From assembly GCF_013391105.1 (NCBI RefSeq), contig NZ_CP058335.1:2356001-2420000 (forward strand): a stretch of 64,000 nucleotides of DNA. The letters are read 5' to 3'. The position numbers were made by a program, and so were the translations under genes. Numbering within the stretch: position 1 is the first letter of the stretch; the number at the start of each line of letters is the position of its first letter. The notes below the pieces were generated by a model. The model saw nothing but the letters and a program-made list of their open reading frames with translations. It did no database searches and was not told where the DNA came from. Shown piece after piece: positions 29,723-39,114 of the stretch. This stretch comes from Natronomonas salina (GTDB taxonomy: Archaea; Halobacteriota; Halobacteria; Halobacteriales; Haloarculaceae).

Positions 29723-29786
29723 CCGCAGTGCAGAAGCGAGGTGGGAACCCGAATCGGAGAGCGCCGCCGGAACCGTCGTAAGCGAA

Positions 29787-29899
29787 CCTTTTTACCGGGA
29801 AGGACCCACCGAACGGGTATGCGCGCGACCCAGTCGGTAGTACGTGGGCTGTAATCGCGCCTTCTCCGGGGGCGCACGTTCGAATCGCCTACCGACTGG
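29787..29899 (+). promoter_or_regulatory. valS promoter and strongly structured 5' leader
   Basis: A TATA-like CCTTTTTACCG at 29787-29797 predicts transcription start near 29818, giving an unusually long leader of about 100 nt before valS. The leader holds CCAGTCGGTAG (29830-29840), perfectly complementary to CTACCGACTGG (29889-29899). An inner ACGTG/CACGT stem and a GCGCC/GGCGC hairpin lie between them, and GTTCGAATC, the consensus of a tRNA T-loop, lies in the 3' half. It cannot be folded into a canonical tRNA. A role in feedback control by ValRS or tRNA is conjecture. Confidence 0.5.
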
Positions 29900-29917
29900 T
29901 CTACGCGACACCCAATC

Positions 29918-32536
29918 ATGAGCGAGGTTCCAGACGACTACGATCCCGACGAGGCAGAACAGCAGTGGCGCCGGCAGTGGCAGGAGTCGGATGTCTACGG
30001 CTACGACGACGACCCCGAGCGCCCCGACTACGTCATCGACACGCCGCCGCCGTACCCGACCGGCAACCTCCACATCGGGAACGCGCTGGGCTGGTGCTAC
30101 ATGGACTTCGCGGCCCGCTACCACCGGCTGCGTGGCGACGACGTCCTGTTCCCGCAGGGGTGGGACTGCCACGGCCTGCCCACCGAGGTGAAGGTCGAGG
30201 AGAACCGCGACGTCCACCGCTCCGAGGTCTCCCGCGAGCAGTTCCGCGAGTGGTGCATCGAGCACACCGAAGAGCAGATCGAGGCGATGAAGGAGACGAT
30301 GCACACCCTCGGGTTCTCTCAGGACTGGGCCCACGAGTACAAGACGATGGACCCGGAGTACTGGGGGGAGACCCAGCGGTCCTTCGTCGAGATGGCCGAC
30401 GACGACTACGTCTACCAGGACGAGCACCCGGTCAACTGGTGTCCGCGCTGCGAGACGGCCATCGCCGACGCGGAGGTCGAGAACGAGGACCACGAGGGCA
30501 CGCTGTACTACGTCTCCTTCGACGGCGTCGACAACGACGACATCGAGATCGCGACGACGCGACCGGAACTGCTGGCGGCCTGCGTCGGGATGGCGGTCGA
30601 CCCCGACGACGAGCGGTACGCCGACCGCATCGGCGACACCTTCGAGGTGCCGCTGTTCGAGCAGGAGGTCGAGCTCATCGCCGACGCGGACGTCGACTCC
30701 GACTTCGGCACCGGCGCCGTCATGATCTGCACCTTCGGCGACAAGCAGGACGTCGACTGGTGGGCCGAGCACGACCTCGACCTCCGGCCGGTGTTCACCG
30801 AGGACGGCCACCTGAACGACCTGGCCGGCGAGTTCGAGGGCCTGGCCATCGACGAGGCGAAGGAGGAGATCGCGACCGCCCTCCAGAAGTCCGGCCACCT
30901 GAACGACGAGGAGACCACCGAGCAGTCGGTCGGGCAGTGCTGGCGCTGCGACACCCCCATCGAGATCCTCTCGAAGGAGCAGTGGTTCGTCACCGTCGAC
31001 CAGGGGGAGATCCTCGAGACAGCCCAGGAGGTCGAGTGGTTCCCCGAGCACATGTACGACCGCCTCGAGGACTGGGCCGAGGGGATGGAGTGGGACTGGG
31101 TCATCTCCCGGCAGCGCGTCTTCGCGACGCCCATCCCGGCCTGGGAGTGCGACGACTGCGATCACGTCGAGATCGCCGGCGCGGGCGAGGTCCCGGTCGA
31201 CCCGACGACCGAGGCCCCCGCCGTCGGCGATTGCCCGCAGTGCGGCGGGCACGCCTGGACCGGCGAGACCGACGTGATGGACACGTGGATGGACTCCTCG
31301 ATCTCGCCGATGTTCGTCGCCGGCTGGCCGGACGACGAGTTCGAGCCCGTCCAGCTGCGCGAGCAGGGCCACGACATCATCCGGACGTGGGCGTTCTACA
31401 CCATCCTCCGGACCGCCGCCGTCACCGACGAGCACCCCTGGGAGGAGGCGCTCATCAACGGGATGGTCTTCGGCGAGGACGGCAACAAGATGTCGAAGTC
31501 CCGCGGCAACTTCGTCCAGCCCGAGGAGGTCGTCGAGGAGTACGGCGCCGACGCCTTCCGGCAGGCGATGGCGCTGGGCGGCCAGCCCGGCACCGACATC
31601 CAGTTCCAGTGGAAGGAGGTCACCTCCGCGAGCCGCTTCCAGACGAAGGTCTGGAACATCACGAAGTTCGCGTCGGGCCACCTCGACGAGGACACCCCCG
31701 CGATCAGCGACCCGGCGTACCGCGACGCCGACGAGTGGATCCTCTCGAAGTGCGCCCGCATCGCCGAGTCGGTCGCCGACGACATGGACGAGTACCGCTT
31801 CGACAGTGCGCTCCGGCAGGTCCGGGACTTCGTCTGGCACGACCTCGCCGACGACTACCTCGAACTCGTGAAGGGCCGCCTCTACGAGGGCCGCCCCGGC
31901 GAACGGAAGGCCGCCGAGCACGCACTCTACACCGCGCTCACCGCATCGCTGCGGATGCTCGCGCCGTTCGCGCCGTTCATCACCGAGGAGGCCTGGAGCC
32001 ACCTGCCGACCGAGGGTAGCGTCCACGAGGCCGACTGGCCGGACCTCCCCGACTGCGACCCCGAGGCCGAGGAGCGCGGCGAGCTCGTCGCCGAGGTCGC
32101 GGCGACGGTCCGCGGCTGGAAGTCCGACGAGGGCAAGCCGCTGAACGCCGACCTCGACCGCGTCGAGGTCTACCTCGACGAGGAGCGCCCGCTCGACACC
32201 TACGACCTCGCCGACACGGTCAACGGCCCGGTCTACGTCGAGGAGGGCCGCCCGAACGTCGAGCTGGTGCCCGTCGACGTCGACGTCGAGCACAGCGAGC
32301 TCGGCCCGGTGTTCCGCGACCAGGCCGGCGACGTCGTGGCGGCCCTGGAGGCCGCCGACCCCGCGGAGCTGCAGGCCGAACTGACCACGAAGGGCCACGT
32401 CGAACTCGACCTCGACGGCGAGACGGTCACGGTCGAGGACGAGATGTTCGACGTCGTCGAGGAGCAGCGCGCCGAGAGCGGCGAGGAGGTCGTCGTGCTG
32501 GAGGCGGGCGAGGCGACCGTGCTGGTGTTCGAGTAG
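29918..32536 (+). CDS. valS: Valyl-tRNA synthetase
   Basis: Class I aminoacyl-tRNA synthetase charging tRNA-Val; 872 residues. The HIGN signature is at residues 52-55 and KMSKS near 524-528. The editing (CP1) domain has [12 protein letters not shown], two zinc knuckles occur (CPRCET; CDDCDH...CPQCGG), and [14 protein letters not shown] is typical of archaeal ValRS. Total length fits ValRS; IleRS would be nearly 200 residues longer. The C-terminal acidic coiled region (about 800-872) is halophilic in character. It is preceded by the structured leader at 29830-29899. Confidence 0.93.
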   Translation: MSEVPDDYDPDEAEQQWRRQWQESDVYGYDDDPERPDYVIDTPPPYPTGNLHIGNALGWCYMDFAARYHRLRGDDVLFPQGWDCHGLPTEVKVEENRDVHRSEVSREQFREWCIEHTEEQIEAMKETMHTLGFSQDWAHEYKTMDPEYWGETQRSFVEMADDDYVYQDEHPVNWCPRCETAIADAEVENEDHEGTLYYVSFDGVDNDDIEIATTRPELLAACVGMAVDPDDERYADRIGDTFEVPLFEQEVELIADADVDSDFGTGAVMICTFGDKQDVDWWAEHDLDLRPVFTEDGHLNDLAGEFEGLAIDEAKEEIATALQKSGHLNDEETTEQSVGQCWRCDTPIEILSKEQWFVTVDQGEILETAQEVEWFPEHMYDRLEDWAEGMEWDWVISRQRVFATPIPAWECDDCDHVEIAGAGEVPVDPTTEAPAVGDCPQCGGHAWTGETDVMDTWMDSSISPMFVAGWPDDEFEPVQLREQGHDIIRTWAFYTILRTAAVTDEHPWEEALINGMVFGEDGNKMSKSRGNFVQPEEVVEEYGADAFRQAMALGGQPGTDIQFQWKEVTSASRFQTKVWNITKFASGHLDEDTPAISDPAYRDADEWILSKCARIAESVADDMDEYRFDSALRQVRDFVWHDLADDYLELVKGRLYEGRPGERKAAEHALYTALTASLRMLAPFAPFITEEAWSHLPTEGSVHEADWPDLPDCDPEAEERGELVAEVAATVRGWKSDEGKPLNADLDRVEVYLDEERPLDTYDLADTVNGPVYVEEGRPNVELVPVDVDVEHSELGPVFRDQAGDVVAALEAADPAELQAELTTKGHVELDLDGETVTVEDEMFDVVEEQRAESGEEVVVLEAGEATVLVFE

Positions 32537-32666
32537 GGAGGGAACGAAGGTCTCTCGAACGAACGGGGAGCGGAGCGACCCTCGAGTAGGGCGACTCCCA
32601 GTGCAGGGAGGCGTCCCTCGAATCCCGAACGTCACGCTTACCCCGTCGTCGCCCCATCCCTCGGAC

Positions 32667-32948
32667 ATGGCAGACCGGATCATGAAGGTCAACGCGTTCA
32701 CGACGCTGGACCTCGTCGAGGGCGAGGCCGAGGGCCACGGTTTCGACGAGGACGCCTACGCGGTCCTGAACGTCACGAGCCCCCGGGAGGACCCCGACCA
32801 CGTCTCGCTGCAGCTGGAGCTCGACAACACGGAACTCGAGCACCTGCAGCCCCACGCGGATAGGGTCACACTCACCGCCGAGGAGGCGCGGACGCTCGCC
32901 GAGGACCTCGAGAAGCACGCCGCGAAGGTCGAGGACGCCGGGAACTGA
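32667..32948 (+). CDS. Small conserved haloarchaeal protein (DUF6360-like)
   Basis: A 93-residue acidic protein starting MADRIMKVNAFTTLDL, with NVTSPREDPDHVSLQLELDN in the middle and a C-terminal helix (TAEEARTLAEDLEKHA). I recognise the pattern as DUF6360, known from haloarchaea, with no assigned function. The ATG at 32667 is chosen because the conserved block begins there. It follows valS by 130 bp and is convergent with the aldo/keto reductase gene. Confidence 0.8.
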   Translation: MADRIMKVNAFTTLDLVEGEAEGHGFDEDAYAVLNVTSPREDPDHVSLQLELDNTELEHLQPHADRVTLTAEEARTLAEDLEKHAAKVEDAGN

Positions 32949-32957
32949 GCGGCGCGG

Positions 32958-33776
32958 TCAGGCCAGCTTGCCGAACTCCGCGGGCGTCAGCTCGATGTCG
33001 GCGGCGGCGACGTTCTGTTCGAGGTGCTCGACGCTCGAGGTGCCGGGGATGGGGAGCATCACCTCGGAGCGCTCCAGCAGCCACGCGAGCGCGATCTGCT
33101 GGGGCGTCGCGTCGTGGGACTCCGCGACGTCCTCGATCCCCTCGACGTCGTCGAGGTCGCCGGCGGCCAGCGGGAAGTACGGGATGAAGCCGATGCCGTA
33201 CTCCTCGCAGGCCTCGAGGACGTCGCCCTCGTCGCGGTCGCCGACGTTGTAGCGGTTCTGGACGGTCGCCACCTCGACGTGGTCGCGGGCCGTCTCCAGC
33301 TGGTCGACGCTGACGTTCGAGACGCCGAGGTGGTGGATGATGCCGTCGTCCTTCAGCTCCGCCAGCGCCGTGATGGAGTCCTCGAAGTCGACGTCCGGGT
33401 CGGGGCGGTGGAGCTGGTAGAGCCCGAAGGAGTGGAGGCCGAGCCGGTCGAGGCTCTTGAGCGCGGCGTCCCGGAGGTAGTCGGGGTCGCCGCAGGGCAG
33501 CCAGTCGCCGTCGCGGTTCCGCAGCAACCCGCCCTTCGTCGCGACGACGACGTCGTCGTAGGGCGCGAGCGTCTCGCCGATGAGCCGCTCGCTGACGCCC
33601 GGGCCGTAGGAGTCGGCGGTGTCGACCAGGTCGACCAGCTCGGCCGCCCGCCGGAGGACCCGCCGCGCCTCGTCGACGTCGTCGGGCTCGCCGATGATGT
33701 CCTCGCCCGTGATGCGCATGGCGCCGAAGCCGAGTCGACCGACCGTCAGGTCTCCGCCGATGTCGAAGGTGTCCAT
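32958..33776 (-). CDS. Aldo/keto reductase
   Basis: A 272-residue NADPH-dependent oxidoreductase with the TIM-barrel AKR fold. The tetrad is visible: Asp in DTADSYG with the following Tyr, Lys in VVATKGG, and His in LYQLHRPD. The C-terminal cofactor motif is IPGTSSVEHLEQN. The start MDTFDIGG fits the family, which often opens with a short beta-hairpin. The physiological carbonyl substrate cannot be named. It ends 9 bp from the DUF6360 gene on the opposite strand. Confidence 0.88.
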   Translation of the reverse strand: MDTFDIGGDLTVGRLGFGAMRITGEDIIGEPDDVDEARRVLRRAAELVDLVDTADSYGPGVSERLIGETLAPYDDVVVATKGGLLRNRDGDWLPCGDPDYLRDAALKSLDRLGLHSFGLYQLHRPDPDVDFEDSITALAELKDDGIIHHLGVSNVSVDQLETARDHVEVATVQNRYNVGDRDEGDVLEACEEYGIGFIPYFPLAAGDLDDVEGIEDVAESHDATPQQIALAWLLERSEVMLPIPGTSSVEHLEQNVAAADIELTPAEFGKLA

Positions 33777-33836
33777 ACCCTAGGTTGGGGCGCGCGCTGG
33801 AAAAGGGTGGAGGTCGCGGTGCTCGTCGGCCGACGC

Positions 33837-34403
33837 TCAGAGCAGCAGGTCCACGACGTCGTCCCAGCAGTCGACGACGTGGGCGCCGTCGCAGACCGAT
33901 GGGTCGCTGTAGGGCTGCCGCATCAGGAACCCGGCCATGCCGGCCTCCAGCGCGTTCGCGACGTTGCCGTGGTAGTCGTCGACGAGCGCGTCGCCCGTCA
34001 CCTCGCCCTTGTTCGGCGGCACGTCGTGGTGGAACTCGTCGTAGGGGACGCCGTGGTCGTCGAGCCAGGCCTTCGAGACGTCGTGGGTCTCGGGGACGCG
34101 GTGGGTGGCGATCTCGACGCGGAACTCCTCGCGGAGCGCCTCGAGGGCGTCGGCGACGCCCGGCATGGGGTCCATCCCGCCGAAGTACCACTCCGGCCGC
34201 TCGACCATCAGGTCCGTGATTATTGTGCCGATGTGGTCGTCAGCGCCCGGCACCTCGTAGGACCACTCGTCGATGGCGTGCGGTTCGACGTCGTGGTCGT
34301 AGGTCTCCCGGAGGTGCGTACAGAGCCGCGGGAGCTGGTCGGCGACCACGCCGTCGAGGTCGACCAGCAGCGTCGACCCCGGCGCGAGCGGACGGTCGGT
34401 CAT
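33837..34403 (-). CDS. HAD-superfamily 5'-nucleotidase-like protein
   Basis: A 188-residue protein with HAD motif I LLVDLDGVVADQ and a later acidic segment VDDYHGNV at the motif IV position. The overall organisation resembles the 5'(3')-deoxyribonucleotidase (NT5C) group, with MDPMPGVADALEALREEF leading into motif II (IATHRVP). The enzyme probably dephosphorylates a nucleotide or another small phosphate ester. It lies 60 bp upstream of the aldo/keto reductase on the same strand. Confidence 0.78.
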   Translation of the reverse strand: MTDRPLAPGSTLLVDLDGVVADQLPRLCTHLRETYDHDVEPHAIDEWSYEVPGADDHIGTIITDLMVERPEWYFGGMDPMPGVADALEALREEFRVEIATHRVPETHDVSKAWLDDHGVPYDEFHHDVPPNKGEVTGDALVDDYHGNVANALEAGMAGFLMRQPYSDPSVCDGAHVVDCWDDVVDLLL

Positions 34404-34467
34404 CGACGGTACTCGACGCTACAGCGGCATAAGCGACACTACCGAGGGCCGGCCGCGGTGCGTCCCG

Positions 34468-34893
34468 TTACTCGGGGTCCCCGTCGTACTCTTCCTCGTC
34501 GGTGACGACCCCACAGTCCTGCTCGGGCGAGGCCCGGAGGTGGCAGTCGAAGCCGACGGTGGCGTTCTGCTCGGCGACGCCGACGGTGACGACGTCGCCC
34601 CCGCCGCCCTGCAGTTCGGTCGGCGCCGCCCAGTTGTCGCCGAAGTAGTCGACCGACACCGGCCCGGCGTCGACCTGCGCGTCCTTGTCGCAGTGGTGGC
34701 GGAAGGTCACGTCGCCGACGCAGTCGTACGTCCCGTTGCCCGCCGCCTGCGATGAGTCGACGCCGCCCTCGAGGTCCAGGTCGGCGCCGTAGTCGCCGTC
34801 GTCGTGTCCCGCGGCCGCGAGGCCGACGCCGCCGAGCGCGAAGGCCGCGCAGACGACGGCAGCCAGGAGGATACGTCCGGTTGCTGTGGGCAT
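34468..34893 (-). CDS. Secreted protein of unknown function
   Basis: A 141-residue protein with a clear Sec signal peptide (about 1-28, ending AAAGH). The mature part is acidic, with four to five cysteines (YDCVGD, HHCDKD, FDCHLR, QDCGVV) that could form two disulfides. Two NxT sequons allow N-glycosylation. No domain is recognised. It is divergent from the ROK kinase and shows no operon partner. Confidence 0.68.
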   Translation of the reverse strand: MPTATGRILLAAVVCAAFALGGVGLAAAGHDDGDYGADLDLEGGVDSSQAAGNGTYDCVGDVTFRHHCDKDAQVDAGPVSVDYFGDNWAAPTELQGGGGDVVTVGVAEQNATVGFDCHLRASPEQDCGVVTDEEEYDGDPE

Positions 34894-35029
34894 GTGAGGA
34901 CGTGACGCGGCTCCACGTATCGACCTTGCCCCGGCAGCACACGGTCGATTAAATGTTGACCGCGTTTCCCGTTTTCATCCCCGCCGACGCGACAGACATA
35001 GGTTCCCGGCGCGACACCGGGTCGGTACG

Positions 35030-35995
35030 ATGGCGCGCTACCTCGGGTTCGACGTCGGGGCGACGAACACGCGGGCGGCGGTCGCCGACGGCGACGGCGC
35101 CGTCCTCGGTCGCGAGGATCGCCCCACGCCGACCGAGGGCGACGGGGCCGCGATCGCCGACGCAGTCCGGGCGGCAGGCGTCGACGCCTGCCGGGACGCC
35201 GGCGTCGACCCCGCCGACATCGAGCGGGCGGCCGTCGCGACCGTCGCCGAGATCGACCGCGACCGCGGCGGGGTCGTCGACCCCGCGAACTTCCCCGAGG
35301 ACGTCGACTTCGTGCCGCTCGCCGGGGCGCTGTCCGACCTCGCCGACGAGGTACTGCTACTCAACGACGCCGCGGCGGGGGCGCTCGGGGAGCGCGAGGG
35401 TCGGCGCGGAGCGAACTCCTCGACCGCCGACGCCGCGCCGGACGACCTGGTCTACCTCTCGATGTCGACCGGTATCGGCGCCGGCGTGATCTCCGACGGC
35501 CGGCTCCTGGAAGGCCACCGCGGCAACGCTGCGGAGGTCGGCCACCTGACGCTCGACCCCGAGGGTCGGATGCCCTGCGGCTGCGGCGGCGACGGCCACT
35601 GGGAGGCGTACTGCTCCGGCGACAACCTCCCCGACTACGCTCGCTTCCTCGCCGAAGCGGAGGGGATCGACACCGACCTCGCGCTCGACGAGGCCGACGC
35701 CGCCGACGTCTTCGCCGGGGTCGGCGACGACCCGCTGGCCGACCGGCTCGTCGAGCGACTGGCGGACTGGAACGCCCAGGGCGTCGCGGCGGTCGTCCAC
35801 GCCTACGACCCCGAGGTCGTCGCGGTCGGCGGCGCCGTCGCCCTGGAGAACCCCGAGCGCGTCGTCGAGCCGGTCCGGGAGCGGCTGGCCGACCGGCTCC
35901 ACCTCGGGTCCGTGCCGGAGTTCCGACTCACGTCGGTCGGCGCCGACGTGGTGCTGCGCGGCGCCATCCACCGGGCCATCGAGGGGCCGCCCTGA
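35030..35995 (+). CDS. ROK-family sugar kinase (glucokinase-like)
   Basis: A 321-residue ROK kinase that phosphorylates glucose or a related hexose with ATP. GFDVGATNTRAAV (5-17) is the phosphate-binding loop, LLNDAAAGALGE holds the catalytic Asp, and STGIGAGV follows. The ROK zinc site appears as CGCGGDGHWEAYCSG, although the usual His/Cys spacing is shortened. VVAVGGAV is the adenosine motif. A start ATG at 35030 gives the normal N-terminus. Glucokinase is the likeliest role, with N-acetylmannosamine or fructose kinase as alternatives. Confidence 0.85.
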   Translation: MARYLGFDVGATNTRAAVADGDGAVLGREDRPTPTEGDGAAIADAVRAAGVDACRDAGVDPADIERAAVATVAEIDRDRGGVVDPANFPEDVDFVPLAGALSDLADEVLLLNDAAAGALGEREGRRGANSSTADAAPDDLVYLSMSTGIGAGVISDGRLLEGHRGNAAEVGHLTLDPEGRMPCGCGGDGHWEAYCSGDNLPDYARFLAEAEGIDTDLALDEADAADVFAGVGDDPLADRLVERLADWNAQGVAAVVHAYDPEVVAVGGAVALENPERVVEPVRERLADRLHLGSVPEFRLTSVGADVVLRGAIHRAIEGPP

Positions 35996-35996
35996 G

Positions 35997-37244
35997 TCAG
36001 ACCTCGACGGTCTCGCCCAGTTCGGGCGCCCGCGCGTCGTGGCCCGCCGCCTCCAGCTCCCCGGCGAACCACTCGCAGGAGTCGCCGTGGTCGACGAGTA
36101 TCGGCGTGTCCTCGTACGCCCCGAGGAACGACCGGAGGCCGGTGCTGTCGGCGTGCGCCGAGAAGTCATAGCTCTCCACCTGCGCGCTCACCCGCAGGTG
36201 CCGGCCGCCGATCTCCGCGCTGCCGGTCTTCAGCAGCTGCCGGCCTGGCGTGCCCTCGACCTGGTAGCCGGAGAAGCAGATCTTGTTAACGGGGTTGGCG
36301 TGGATCTCCGGGAGGTACGTCATCGCCGGTCCGCCCGAGAGCATCCCGGCGGTGGTGATGATCACCGTCGACTGGTCGGCGATGCGCTTCCGCTGGCCGT
36401 CCCGCCCCGTCACGAACCGGGCGTTCGACTTCGCCCGGCGCATGGCCTCCGGGTCGCGGAGGAACTCGGGGTGCCGGCGGACGATGTCGGTGACCTCCTG
36501 GCCCATCCCGTCGACGTAACAGTCGAGGTCGTGGGCCTCGCAGACGAGCATCAGCTCCTGGGTCCGGCCGATGGCGAAGGCCGGCACGACGACGGTGCCG
36601 CCCTCCCACAGCGTCGTGCGGACGCTGTCGACGAACCGCTCTTCGACCGCGGCGCGCGGCTCGTGCTCGACGTCGGCGTAGGTGGACTCGCAGACGACGA
36701 CGTCGGCGTCGGGCCGGTCGGCGGTCGGCGAGACCAGCCGCTGGGCGTCGGTGTGGAAGTCGCCGGTGTACAGCAGCCGCGTCTCGCCGTCGTCGACGAG
36801 GACGTGGGCGCTGCCGGGGACGTGGCCCGCGTCGAGGAACTCCACGCGGTGGCCCGCCGCCTCGAACGGCTCCCGGTAGCCGTGGGTCTCGGAGACCTCG
36901 GTGACGCGGCTGACCTCCTCGCCGGTGAAGGGACACTGCGGCGTCCCGCCGTGCAGCTTCAGGGTGTCGCGGGCCAGCACCTGCGCCAGTTCGTCCGTCG
37001 GCGGCGTCCAGTGGATCGGCGGCCGGCTGTCCCCCGAGAGCAGCGCCGGGATGGCCCCGACGTGGTCGAGGTGGCCGTGGCTGGCGACGACGGCCTCGGG
37101 GTCGACGCCGCGACCCCGCGCCGACCCGACGGGATACTGCGGCGGCGAGTCGGTCTTCACGCCGAAGTCCAGCAGCAGCGACCCGTTGACGAGGATGGCG
37201 CTGCGACCGACCTCCCGCGCGCCGCCGAGGAACCGTAACTCCAT
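35997..37244 (-). CDS. Metallo-beta-lactamase/beta-CASP ribonuclease (CPSF-like)
   Basis: A 415-residue nuclease of the CPSF/beta-CASP group that processes or degrades RNA in archaea. Motifs: ASHGHLDHVGA (motif 2), DAGHVPGSAHVLV (motif 3), YTGDFHTD (motif 4), and the beta-CASP A-C motifs with CESTYAD, TTAGMLSGGP and SAHADSTGL. It lacks the N-terminal KH domains of aCPSF1, so it is aCPSF2-like or a related exonuclease. The ATG at 37244 (MELRFLGGAREVG) is the family start. It ends 2 bp from the convergent ROK kinase gene. Confidence 0.9.
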   Translation of the reverse strand: MELRFLGGAREVGRSAILVNGSLLLDFGVKTDSPPQYPVGSARGRGVDPEAVVASHGHLDHVGAIPALLSGDSRPPIHWTPPTDELAQVLARDTLKLHGGTPQCPFTGEEVSRVTEVSETHGYREPFEAAGHRVEFLDAGHVPGSAHVLVDDGETRLLYTGDFHTDAQRLVSPTADRPDADVVVCESTYADVEHEPRAAVEERFVDSVRTTLWEGGTVVVPAFAIGRTQELMLVCEAHDLDCYVDGMGQEVTDIVRRHPEFLRDPEAMRRAKSNARFVTGRDGQRKRIADQSTVIITTAGMLSGGPAMTYLPEIHANPVNKICFSGYQVEGTPGRQLLKTGSAEIGGRHLRVSAQVESYDFSAHADSTGLRSFLGAYEDTPILVDHGDSCEWFAGELEAAGHDARAPELGETVEV

Positions 37245-37318
37245 CACCGGCGGTTCGGGGCCCGCGGGTTTGGGTCCGTCGGAACGAGGGCCTCGTGCTG
37301 GGCGGTTCTCGTCTCGGG

Positions 37319-37386
37319 CCGCGCTGCTCGCGGGCCGCAGGCCCGCTCCGAACCGCGCTGCTCGCGGGCCGAGGGCCCGCTCGCAA
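37319..37386. repeat. Two tandem 34-bp repeats with internal hairpins
   Basis: Units at 37319-37352 and 37353-37386 both begin CCGCGCTGCTCGCGGGCC and differ at only a few positions. Each contains a GCGGGCC/GGCCCGC hairpin. A partial third match (TGCGCTGCCC) lies just before the msrB promoter. The remainder of this 278-bp gap also holds the hairpin GGAAGAC/GTCTTCC. It may act as bidirectional termination. Confidence 0.6.
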
Positions 37387-37492
37387 TCCGCAGTTCTCAC
37401 TCCCTCAGGAAGACTCACTCCGTTCGTCTTCCACGGCTCCCGCTCGCTGTGCTCGCGGGACCTTCGGTCGCTCCGAACTGCGCTGCCCAGAA

Positions 37493-37500
37493 GATTTAAC
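37493..37500 (+). promoter_or_regulatory. TATA box of msrB
   Basis: GATTTAAC ends 23 bp before the msrB ATG, the spacing expected for a leaderless haloarchaeal message. Confidence 0.55.
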
Positions 37501-37522
37501 GCCAGCACCCCTACGAACGGGT

Positions 37523-37936
37523 ATGACCGACCAGGTATCCGAATCCGAACTCCCGGAGAGCGACGAGGAGTGGCGGGAACGGCTCGACGACGAGGAGTAC
37601 AAGATCCTGCGGGAGGCCGGCACGGAGCCACGCGGCTCCTCGGAACTGCTGAAGGTCGACGACGACGGCGTCTTCCGGTGTGCGGGCTGCGGCCAGGAGC
37701 TGTTCCGCAGCGACGAGAAGTTCGGCTCCGGCTCCGGGTGGCCGAGCTTCTACGACCCGGCCGACACCGACGCCGTAGAGACGCGCCCCGACCACAGCCA
37801 CGGGATGGAGCGCACCGAGGTCGTCTGCAGCAACTGCGGCGGTCACCTCGGCCACGTCTTCGACGACGGCCCGGAGCCGACCGGGAAGCGCTACTGCATC
37901 AACGGCGCCGCGCTCGACTTCGACGACGAGGAGTGA
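37523..37936 (+). CDS. msrB: Peptide-methionine (R)-S-oxide reductase
   Basis: Repairs the R epimer of methionine sulfoxide in oxidised proteins; 137 residues. It has the two zinc-binding CxxC pairs (CAGCGQELF and CSNCGGHLGHVF), the substrate box GSGWPSFYDP and the catalytic Cys in KRYCINGAAL. A glutamate-rich N-terminal extension of about 20 residues precedes the domain. Promoter placement supports the ATG at 37523. msrA is not nearby. Confidence 0.95.
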   Translation: MTDQVSESELPESDEEWRERLDDEEYKILREAGTEPRGSSELLKVDDDGVFRCAGCGQELFRSDEKFGSGSGWPSFYDPADTDAVETRPDHSHGMERTEVVCSNCGGHLGHVFDDGPEPTGKRYCINGAALDFDDEE

Positions 37937-38030
37937 CTACCGGGCGGTAGGCGCCGCCAACGGGCGTCGAGAAATACGAAAACAGTTCGAACTCCAGCGA
38001 CCGGCGTCGCCCGACCGGCGAACGGTCCCG

Positions 38031-38216
38031 TTACTCCGCGGATTCGTCGCCGCCCTTCATCTCCTGCAGACGGTCGACGAGCGACTCGCGGTTCTCGTCG
38101 AACTCGAACTCCACGCTGCCCTTGTGGTCGTTCTCGTGGACGTTAACCGCCGCGTCGTCGTCGGTATCCACGTCCTGGTCTTGCTGCTCGGATTCATCGT
38201 AGCTGCCGAAGCCCAT
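38031..38216 (-). CDS. Small haloarchaeal protein (DUF5786)
   Basis: A 61-residue highly acidic protein beginning MGFGSYDESEQQ and containing ETDHKG-like HENDHKGSVEFEF followed by a C-terminal helix with LVDRLQEMK. This is the recognisable DUF5786 pattern of haloarchaea. The ATG at 38216 corresponds to the conserved MGFGSYDES start. Function unknown. Confidence 0.85.
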   Translation of the reverse strand: MGFGSYDESEQQDQDVDTDDDAAVNVHENDHKGSVEFEFDENRESLVDRLQEMKGGDESAE

Positions 38217-38281
38217 ACGTTCGTGTCCTGTATCTCCGGACGGAAAAGGGTCGGGGTGGACTACGCTGCTGTACTCGCCGC

Positions 38282-38581
38282 CTACTCGCGCAGCTGCCGG
38301 ACCTGGAACTCGGCGTAGCCGCCGTAAGCGAACTCTAACGCGCCGACCCACCAGTTCCAGCGCTCGGCGGGGTCGCCCTCCGGCGCGTCGGCCAGCTGGA
38401 CGACGACGTGCTCGGGCGTGAACTCGACGTCGGCGTCCGCCTCGTAGCGGCCGCTGTCCGCGAGGTCGCGGGCGTGGCGGGCGACGGCGCGCCGCTCGTC
38501 CTCCGTTCCCCCGAAGGTCTCCAGCCCCGCCGCGAGCGCTTCGGCGTCGAAGTGCTCGTTCACTTTGTTCACACACCCCAT
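38282..38581 (-). CDS. Conserved haloarchaeal hypothetical protein
   Basis: A 99-residue protein: an N-terminal helical region (FDAEALAAGLETFGGTEDERRAVARHARDL, in two helices) and a beta-rich C-terminal half with three Trp (ERWNWWVGALEFAYGGYAEFQV). I used the ATG at 38581 (MGCVNKVNEHF); an internal start is possible because the first residues are atypical. I do not recognise a family. It lies 65 bp upstream of the DUF5786 gene on the same strand and is divergent from the thioesterase gene. Confidence 0.65.
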   Translation of the reverse strand: MGCVNKVNEHFDAEALAAGLETFGGTEDERRAVARHARDLADSGRYEADADVEFTPEHVVVQLADAPEGDPAERWNWWVGALEFAYGGYAEFQVRQLRE

Positions 38582-38655
38582 AGTAGGTGCGGGGACTTGA
38601 GCGTCGGGGGTGAACGACCGGAGGCTACAAGCGACAGCCGGCGCCACGCTACCCC

Positions 38656-39114
38656 ATGACCGACGTCGAGCCGCACGACATCCCCGACGAGGCCGTCGCG
38701 ATGCTGCAGGAGTACCTCGAGACCGAACACGACTTCCTCTCGTGGCTCGGCTTCACCGTCGACGAGTTCGAGACCGGCCGGATGGTCGGCACCATCCCCT
38801 TCGACGGCAAGCTCACGAACCCGACGGAGCCGCCGACGGTCCAGGGCGGCGTCGCCTCGACGCTCATCGACGTCGTCGGCGGGATCGCGCTGCGGCCGTA
38901 CCTCGACGACCCCATCGACGACGACGTCGCGACGATCAACCTCAACGTCAACTACCTGCGGCCGGCGACGTCGGACCTGACCGCGACCGCGGAGGTCATC
39001 CGCGCGGGCAGCAGCGTCGGCGTCTCCTACGTCGAGGTCGAAAGCGAGACCCCCGACGGCGAGGAGAAACCGGTCGCCGTCGGCCAGGGCGCCTACCGGC
39101 TGTTCAACGGCTAG
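38656..39114 (+). CDS. PaaI-family hotdog thioesterase
   Basis: A 152-residue hotdog-fold protein likely to hydrolyse acyl- or aryl-CoA thioesters. The core pattern is PTVQGGVASTLIDVVGG (the position of the helix nucleophile/Asp), INLNVNYLRPAT and a C-terminal strand GQGAYRLF. Length and motif spacing fit the PaaI/YdiI group. It overlaps the convergent MFS gene by 4 bp (CTAG). Confidence 0.85.
   Translation: MTDVEPHDIPDEAVAMLQEYLETEHDFLSWLGFTVDEFETGRMVGTIPFDGKLTNPTEPPTVQGGVASTLIDVVGGIALRPYLDDPIDDDVATINLNVNYLRPATSDLTATAEVIRAGSSVGVSYVEVESETPDGEEKPVAVGQGAYRLFNG

Noticed and set aside
29831-29900. Complete tRNA gene upstream of valS
   Set aside because: The ends pair well and a T-loop-like GTTCGAATC is present, but no D-arm, no five-base-pair T-stem and no convincing anticodon arm can be formed.
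29918-32536. Isoleucyl-tRNA synthetase
   Set aside because: Class I motifs are shared, but 872 residues and the [14 protein letters not shown] pattern fit archaeal ValRS; IleRS is nearly 200 residues longer.
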